From NCBI GenBank assembly GCA_035702985.1, contig DASSZD010000202.1:1-8890 (forward strand): a stretch of 8,890 nucleotides of DNA, written 5' to 3'. Under the pieces are notes generated by a model. It was not told the origin of the DNA. It searched no databases and saw only the letters and a program-made list of their open reading frames with translations. How positions within the stretch are numbered: the first letter of the stretch is position 1; each line of letters opens with the position of its first letter. Origin of the DNA: JAKAXG01 sp035702985 (lineage in GTDB: Bacteria; Actinomycetota; Acidimicrobiia; Acidimicrobiales; Palsa-688). This document shows positions 5,221 through 8,890 of this stretch, piece after piece. The translations under genes and the position numbers were made by a program.

Positions 5221-7046
5221 TGCCCCTCCTTCCCCCACTGACGGTCGCCGTTCCCCTGGCCTGCGCCGCCTTCGTCGCCGCCTTCGGCAGCCTGATCCCC
5301 CGCCGGGCGGTGACGCTCACCGCCATCGCCGCCGCGGTGGCCACCACGGCGCTGCAGTTCGCCCAGCTGCTGCAGTCCCTGCCGCGCGATCTCAATCACT
5401 GGTTCGGCGGCTGGACCCCCCAGCACCACTTCGCCCTCGGGATCCTCTTCACCGTCGATCCCATCGACGGGATCCTGGCCTGCGTGGCCGGGGTGCTGGT
5501 GGTGGCGTCCCTGACCTTCTCGTGGTGGGGGCTGCGGGAGGTCAGCCACCTGTACTACGCCCTGATGCTGGCGTTCCTGGGCGGCATGGCGGGATTCGCG
5601 ATCAGCGCCGACCTGTTCGACATCTTCGTCTTCTTCGAGCTCATGAGCGTCACCGGCTACGGGCTGTGCAGCTTCCGCCAGACCAGCAGCTCGGTGATGC
5701 AGGGGGCCCTCAACTTCGCCATCATCAACTCGATCGGGGCCTTCTTCATCCTCATGGGGATAGCCCTGGTCTACGGGCGCACCGGGGCTCTCAACCTGGC
5801 CCAGATCGGCGCCGCGCTGAGGGGGCAGCATCCGGACGCCCTGGTGGTGGTGTCGTTCGTGTTCATCCTGGTCGGTTTCCTGACCAAGGCCGGGGCGGTG
5901 CCGTTCCATTTCTGGATGTCCGACGCCTACGCGGTGGCCGCCGCTCCGGTGGGGGCCCTCTACGCCGGCATCATGAGCGACCTCGGCTACCACGCCATCG
6001 CCCGCATCTACGCCGACGGTTTCGCCGGATCCCTCGGGGCGGTCGAACCGGCGGTGCGGGACATGCTGGTGGGGGTGGGGGTGGCCACGGTCGTGGTGGG
6101 GGCGGTGATGTGCTTCATCCAGGCCGACCTCAAACGCCAGATCGCCTTCCTGGTCATCTGCCACGGGGGGATCTTCCTGTGCGGGATCGGCCTGCTGAAC
6201 CCGGCCGGCATGGCCGGATCGACCCTGTACGTGGCCGCCGACGCCATGATCAAGGCGGCGGTCTTCCTGACCATGGGCTACATCATCGTCAGCCTGGGCA
6301 CCAGCGACGAGTTCGCCCTGCGGGGCCGGGGCCGGCGGCGCAGGCACGCCCTGGCCGGGGTGGTGTTCGGCCTGGCCGGCCTCGGGTTCGCGGTGGTCCC
6401 CGGTTCCGGTCCGTGGCTGTCGGCCAGCCTGATCCAGCAGGCGGCCGTCGCCGCCGGCTTCGCCTGGCTACCGCCGGTCCTGGCCGCCGGTACGGCGGTG
6501 ACCGCAGCCGCCGTGCTGCGATCAGGGGCCCGCATATTCCTGGGTTGGGGGGCCGACCACGACCCGCTGATCAGCTCCGCCCAGCCCGACGAGCCTCAAG
6601 AGGGCGAACCGCAGGAGGAGGAGGGGATCTCCATCGTCAGCCTGGCCCCGGCCGGGGTGCTCCTGGTAGCCGGGTTCGGCATGGGGTTCGCCCCCCACCT
6701 GGCCGGGTGGGCCACGGCGGCCGGCAGGCAGTTCCTGGACCTGCCCGGGTACATCCACGAGGTCCTGGGCGGTCAGTACCCGCCGCCGCTGCGGCCCGGC
6801 CCGGCCTTCCACCCCGGCGCCGGGTCGTGGGCGTACGGGGCCGCCACCGCGGCCGGGGCGCTGGCCCTGGCCGCCGCCAGCCTGCGCTGGTCGGCGTCCG
6901 GCCTGGGGCAGGTGGTGGCCAGGCTGCTGGGTCCACCGCTGCGGGGCGTGCGGGCCGTCCACTCCGGGCGGGTCGGGGACATGGCCACGTGGATGACAGT
7001 GGGGGCGGTGGCCCTGTGCGCGGCCGGGGCCATCGGCTTCCGCTGA
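5220..7046 (+). CDS. mnhD: Antiporter large subunit D (MnhD/MbhH-like, proton-conducting membrane transporter family)
   Basis: A 608-residue ion-translocating subunit homologous to NuoL/M/N and MrpD. It has about 14-15 hydrophobic segments. Seen motifs: F-F-E-L-M-S with the helix-5 Glu (E140); L-T-K-A-G-A-V-P-F-H-F-W with the helix-7 Lys (K223); A-A-P-V-G-A-L-Y-A-G; A-D-L-K-R-Q-I-A-F (K305); and D-A-M-I-K-A-A-V-F-L (K345). Two normally charged sites differ: the helix-8 Lys position is Asp254 (I-M-S-D-L-G) and the helix-12 Lys/Glu position is Ala402 (G-S-G-P-W-L-S-A-S-L). MrpD is usually about 500 aa; the extra length includes an acidic Glu-rich loop at about 456-468 and two added C-terminal helices. 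The ATG at 5220 has no ribosome binding site, but the first helix begins at once, which supports this start. It is the only large antiporter-like subunit in the operon. Confidence 0.9.
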   Translation: MPLLPPLTVAVPLACAAFVAAFGSLIPRRAVTLTAIAAAVATTALQFAQLLQSLPRDLNHWFGGWTPQHHFALGILFTVDPIDGILACVAGVLVVASLTFSWWGLREVSHLYYALMLAFLGGMAGFAISADLFDIFVFFELMSVTGYGLCSFRQTSSSVMQGALNFAIINSIGAFFILMGIALVYGRTGALNLAQIGAALRGQHPDALVVVSFVFILVGFLTKAGAVPFHFWMSDAYAVAAAPVGALYAGIMSDLGYHAIARIYADGFAGSLGAVEPAVRDMLVGVGVATVVVGAVMCFIQADLKRQIAFLVICHGGIFLCGIGLLNPAGMAGSTLYVAADAMIKAAVFLTMGYIIVSLGTSDEFALRGRGRRRRHALAGVVFGLAGLGFAVVPGSGPWLSASLIQQAAVAAGFAWLPPVLAAGTAVTAAAVLRSGARIFLGWGADHDPLISSAQPDEPQEGEPQEEEGISIVSLAPAGVLLVAGFGMGFAPHLAGWATAAGRQFLDLPGYIHEVLGGQYPPPLRPGPAFHPGAGSWAYGAATAAGALALAAASLRWSASGLGQVVARLLGPPLRGVRAVHSGRVGDMATWMTVGAVALCAAGAIGFR

Positions 7047-7051
7047 ACCCC

Positions 7052-7077
7052 TGACGCCGGGCCGAGGGTAGGCGTCA
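7052..7077 (+). terminator. Candidate terminator hairpin after mnhD
   Basis: TGACGCC (7052-7058) pairs perfectly with GGCGTCA (7071-7077) across a 12-nt loop, starting 5 bp after the mnhD stop. There is no T-run, which is common for high-GC actinobacterial hairpins. The position at the end of the antiporter operon, facing a convergent gene, fits a terminator. Confidence 0.5.
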
Positions 7078-7127
7078 CGGCTTCACGCTTCGCTGCCGGC
7101 TCCGCCGGGGGGCCGCCGCGGGGTGCC

Positions 7128-7143
7128 GGGCCGGCGCCGGCCC
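7128..7143 (-). terminator. 16-bp GC palindrome at the 3' end of the small minus-strand gene
   Basis: GGGCCGGCGCCGGCCC is a perfect 16-bp palindrome beginning 3 bp beyond the stop codon of the minus-strand ORF at 7147. As RNA it would fold back with a tiny loop. No T-run follows. It may help separate the convergent transcripts. Pure G/C palindromes arise more easily in this base composition, so confidence is low. Confidence 0.35.
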
Positions 7144-7146
7144 CGG

Positions 7147-7347
7147 TCAGGCCGCCGGTACGGATTCGACCAGGCGCAGCCGGCGGGCCGGAACCGGGCC
7201 CGGGCCCCGGCGGCCGAGGGCGGGGCGGCCCCGGTCGCCACCGCCCCGGCGCAGTTCGAGAACCTCCAGATCGCGCAGCGCCCACCACCCGGTGAGGGCC
7301 ACCGCCGCCCCCGTCATACCCGCCGAGATCAACACTTCCAGACCCAT
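7147..7347 (-). CDS. Small hypothetical membrane protein
   Basis: Not recognised. A 66-residue minus-strand frame begins MGLEVLISAGMTGAAVALTG. One transmembrane helix at about residues 4-23 (ending G-W-W-A-L) is followed by a short acidic turn (R-D-L-E-V-L-E-L) and then a Gly/Pro/Arg-rich, strongly basic tail. This suggests an N-out/C-in single-pass protein. AGAGGG lies about 9 bp upstream of the ATG at 7345-7347, a fair ribosome binding site. The gene converges with mnhD and diverges from the quinone-reductase-like gene. Open frames are cheap at this GC content, but the hydrophobic N-terminus and the ribosome binding site favour a real gene over a shadow. The Arg/Pro-rich tail could also be noise from base composition. 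Confidence 0.45.
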   Translation of the reverse strand: MGLEVLISAGMTGAAVALTGWWALRDLEVLELRRGGGDRGRPALGRRGPGPVPARRLRLVESVPAA

Positions 7348-7607
7348 CTGCTCTGCCCTCTCTTCCGGCCAGGTAACTACCCGCAGTGGGACCCGCCGTC
7401 ACCACCGGTGGCTCCGATTTCGTGTACTTCCCGGTCCCGGCCGGGCGCCGGCGCCCCCGCTCGGACCAGGCGAAGGCGGGAGCGGTTCGGCCATGCTCTT
7501 GGGGCGGGACCGTTCGTGGCCGGACCGTTCGTGGCCGGGCCGCCACCACGGAGCGCACCCGCGGGTATGACCCCATCTGATCGGCCCAACGAAAGGGAGG
7601 AAGAGAT
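7348..7607. promoter_or_regulatory. Divergent spacer with palindromes upstream of the quinone-reductase-like gene
   Basis: A 260-bp spacer between two outward-facing genes. It holds CCACCGGTGG (7402-7411), a perfect 14-bp palindrome GGGCGCCGGCGCCC (7443-7456), and an exact tandem 15-mer (7507-7536). I see no convincing protein-coding frame and no strong consensus promoter. The density of symmetric elements suggests that regulation of the reductase gene lies here; this is inference. Confidence 0.4.
7507..7536. repeat. Exact tandem duplication of a 15-mer upstream of the reductase gene
   Basis: GGACCGTTCGTGGCC occurs twice back to back (7507-7521 and 7522-7536), about 72-101 bp before the TTG start. 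The 15-bp period is close to one and a half helical turns. It could be a pair of binding sites for a regulator or a simple slippage duplication. Confidence 0.6.
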
Positions 7608-8579
7608 TTGCGTGCCGCCATCTACCGGACAACCGGATCGGCCAGGGAGGTCCTCTCCGTGGAGGAGGTCGACACCCCCCAGCCGGGCCCGGGCCAGGTT
7701 CGGGTGCGGGTCGCCCTGTCGGGCGTCAACCCCACCGACGTCAAGAGCCGGGCCGGCCTCACCCCCCGGCCCATAGACGGCTTCCAGGTGACCCACCAGG
7801 ACGGCGCCGGCGTCATCGACGCGGTGGGTGAGGGGGTCCCGGCCGACCGGGTGGGAGAGCGGGTCTGGGTGTGGATGGCCGCCGTCGGCAGGTACGGCAC
7901 CGCCGCCGAGTGGAGCGTGGTCCCGGCCGACCAGGCCTGGCCGCTGGCCGGGTCGGCTTCCGACGGCCTGGGCGCGTCGCTGGGGGTGCCGGCCATGACC
8001 GCCCACCGCTGCCTGTTCGCCGACGGCCCCGTCGACGGGGCCGCCGTGCTGGTGGCCGGGGGGGCCGGCGCCGTCGGCCACTACGCGGTGGAGCTGGCCC
8101 GGCGGGCCGGGGCCCGGGTCGCAGCCACCGTGAGCAGCCCGGAGAAGGCCGACCTGGCCCGGGCGGCCGGCGCCGACCTGGTGGTCAACTACCGCGATGC
8201 CGACGCCCTCGACCAGCTACGGGACTTCGCGCCGGTCATGGACCGGATCGTCGAGGTCAACCTGGCCGCCAACCTGGACCTGGACCTCAACCTGGCCGGA
8301 CCGGCCACCACCGTGGTCACCTACGCGGCCACCGGCGACGATCCGGTACTACCGGTGCGGCGGTGCATGTCCTCCAACGCCACGTTCCGGTTCATGCTCC
8401 TGTACGGCGTGCCCCGCCCGGCCCTGCTGGCAGCCGCCCGGGACGTGACCGACGCGGTGGCGGCGGGCGCTCTGAGTGAGCTTCCGCTGCTCCGATTCCC
8501 CCTGGACGACGTCGTCGCCGCCCACGAGGCGGTGGAGGCGTCCGCCGTCGGCAAGGTGGTCGTGGACCCGCGGCCGTAG
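7608..8579 (+). CDS. NADPH:quinone reductase-like MDR oxidoreductase (zinc-free)
   Basis: A 323-residue cytoplasmic medium-chain dehydrogenase/reductase of the zeta-crystallin/QorA type. The family reduces quinones or other reactive carbonyl compounds with NADPH. The N-terminal GroES-like domain (1 to about 125) shows P-G-P-G-Q-V-R-V-R-V, the S-G-V-N-P-T-D-V-K motif at 38-46 and D-G-A-G-V-I-D-A-V-G-E-G-V at 65-77. Then G-V-P-A-M-T-A-H-R leads into the Rossmann domain, with V-L-V-A-G-G-A-G-A-V-G-H-Y-A as the dinucleotide-binding turn (147-160). The catalytic and structural zinc cysteines of alcohol dehydrogenases are absent. The C-terminal D-D-V-V-A-A-H-E-A-V-E...G-K-V-V-V is typical. TTG at 7608 is chosen because GGGAGG (7595-7600) lies exactly 7 bp upstream; a GTG at 7612 is out of frame. 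The gene stands alone, flanked by a regulatory-looking spacer. Substrate unknown. Confidence 0.9.
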   Translation: MRAAIYRTTGSAREVLSVEEVDTPQPGPGQVRVRVALSGVNPTDVKSRAGLTPRPIDGFQVTHQDGAGVIDAVGEGVPADRVGERVWVWMAAVGRYGTAAEWSVVPADQAWPLAGSASDGLGASLGVPAMTAHRCLFADGPVDGAAVLVAGGAGAVGHYAVELARRAGARVAATVSSPEKADLARAAGADLVVNYRDADALDQLRDFAPVMDRIVEVNLAANLDLDLNLAGPATTVVTYAATGDDPVLPVRRCMSSNATFRFMLLYGVPRPALLAAARDVTDAVAAGALSELPLLRFPLDDVVAAHEAVEASAVGKVVVDPRP

Positions 8580-8593
8580 TCATCGGCGCCCGA

Positions 8594-8638
8594 CGCCCCG
8601 GGTCACATCCTGCCGGGGCGCGTCCTGCCCCGGGTCAC
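8594..8638 (+). terminator. Mutually exclusive GC hairpins after the reductase gene
   Basis: CGCCCCGG (8594-8601) pairs perfectly with CCGGGGCG (8613-8620), loop 11 nt. The same right arm, CCGGGGC (8613-8619), can instead pair with GCCCCGG (8627-8633), loop 7 nt. GCCCCGGGTCAC is duplicated at 8595-8606 and 8627-8638. They start 15 bp after the stop at 8579. The region is a reasonable terminator, though without a T-run. Confidence 0.5.
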
Positions 8639-8663
8639 CCTCCGGCATCGGCGGATCGGCACG

Positions 8664-8690
8664 TTGAAACACCGCCCAATTGGGGAATAT
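8664..8690 (+). promoter_or_regulatory. Possible promoter with a central CCCAATTGGG palindrome
   Basis: TTGAAA (8664-8669) resembles a -35 box, and GAATAT (8685-8690) or an overlapping hexamer is a weak -10 box with 15-18 bp spacing. The 10-bp palindrome CCCAATTGGG (8675-8684) lies between them, where a repressor would block polymerase. This is one of the few AT-richer patches of the window. It is about 100-130 bp upstream of the last gene start. The -10 match is poor, so confidence is low. Confidence 0.3.
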
Positions 8691-8792
8691 CTCACCCTGA
8701 CATCGCATCGGCCTGGGCTCGGTCCGCCGCTGTGATGGGAGGTCCCGCCCCCCGGAGGGACCGAGAAGTCATCGGACCCTCAGGACGGTCAG

Positions 8793-8890
8793 TTGTACAG
8801 ACAGCTCAGGAATATGTTGCTCGCGCTCGCCGCCGGCGCGTTCGGCGCGGTGGTCAGCTGGTTGGCAGTGGCAGTGGCGTGGGGCCCCCC
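8793..8890 (+). CDS. Start of a membrane or secreted protein (3' truncated by the window)
   Basis: Not recognised. The frame from TTG at 8793 reads L-Y-R-Q-L-R-N-M-L-L-A-L-A-A-G-A-F-G-A-V-V-S-W-L and continues hydrophobic to the window end. It has a short basic n-region (R3, R6) and then one long hydrophobic segment, the pattern of a signal anchor or signal peptide. AGGA (8782-8785) lies 7 bp before the TTG; the in-frame ATG at 8814 has AGGA only 2 bp upstream, so TTG is the better start. A stronger-looking GGAGGGA at 8754-8760 has no start codon at a suitable distance. Only about 32 residues are visible, so the coding call is moderate and the function unknown. Confidence 0.4.
   Translation, partial: MYRQLRNMLLALAAGAFGAVVSWLAVAVAWGP

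Noticed and set aside
5187..6347. 386-codon minus-strand frame antisense to mnhD
   Set aside because: The His/Gly/Gln/Asp-rich composition is typical of an antisense reading of a membrane protein gene, with no domain signal.
7443..7456. 14-bp GGGCGCCGGCGCCC palindrome as a confirmed operator
   Set aside because: Pure G/C palindromes of this length arise fairly often in such composition. It is kept only as part of the spacer description.
7123..7776. Plus-strand frame across the spacer into the reductase gene
   Set aside because: It is Pro/Arg-rich, overlaps the reductase in another frame, and has no ribosome binding site or motif.
1..8890. CRISPR arrays, tRNA or rRNA genes, insertion sequences, attachment sites
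   Set aside because: I saw no regularly spaced repeats, cloverleaf-like sequence, transposase motifs or long terminal repeats on either strand.

Overview
The window is very GC-rich, with dense coding on both strands, GTG and TTG starts and long antisense open frames forced by G/C third positions. This points to a high-GC actinobacterium. I cannot fix the order from sequence alone; an uncultured soil, freshwater or marine lineage is possible. I see no mobile element, CRISPR array, tRNA or rRNA.

Layout. (1) Positions 1-2517, minus strand, transcribed right to left: a short protein with a helix-turn-helix-like N-terminus, a four-cluster [4Fe-4S] electron-transfer subunit (FdhB/HybA type) with a C-terminal membrane anchor, an NrfD-type quinone-interacting membrane subunit, and the first 40 codons of a secreted protein cut by the window edge. 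The Fe-S and NrfD subunits are the electron-transfer half of a membrane formate-dehydrogenase-like oxidoreductase. No molybdopterin catalytic subunit lies among them. (2) Positions 2518-2662: a divergent control region with a perfect 18-bp palindrome. (3) Positions 2663-7046, plus strand: seven tightly packed membrane-protein genes forming an Mrp/Mnh-type cation/proton antiporter module. The order is MnhE, MnhF, MnhG, MbhD-like DUF4040, an MbhE-MnhB fusion, MnhC, MnhD. Most junctions overlap by 1-4 bp. The order matches the antiporter half (mbhA-mbhH) of archaeal membrane-bound hydrogenase operons rather than canonical mrpABCDEFG. There is no large MrpA subunit and no hydrogenase subunit. (4) Positions 7047-7607: hairpins between convergent genes, a small minus-strand membrane-protein candidate, and a 260-bp divergent spacer with palindromes and a tandem 15-mer. 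(5) Positions 7608-8579, plus strand: an NADPH:quinone-reductase-like MDR protein with a TTG start and a strong ribosome binding site. (6) Positions 8580-8890: alternative GC hairpins, a possible promoter around a CCCAATTGGG palindrome, and the start of a membrane or secreted protein running off the end.

How the genes may work together (inference). The Fe-S/NrfD pair would pass electrons from an unseen dehydrogenase to the quinone pool. The antiporter complex would exchange Na+ (or another cation) for H+ across the same membrane. The two sets are divergent across one palindromic spacer, so shared control is plausible but unproven. The main points for a second look are the Mbh-like antiporter order without its partner, the unusual residues at two normally charged channel positions of MnhD, the missing catalytic subunit, and several unassigned palindromes and repeats in the spacers.
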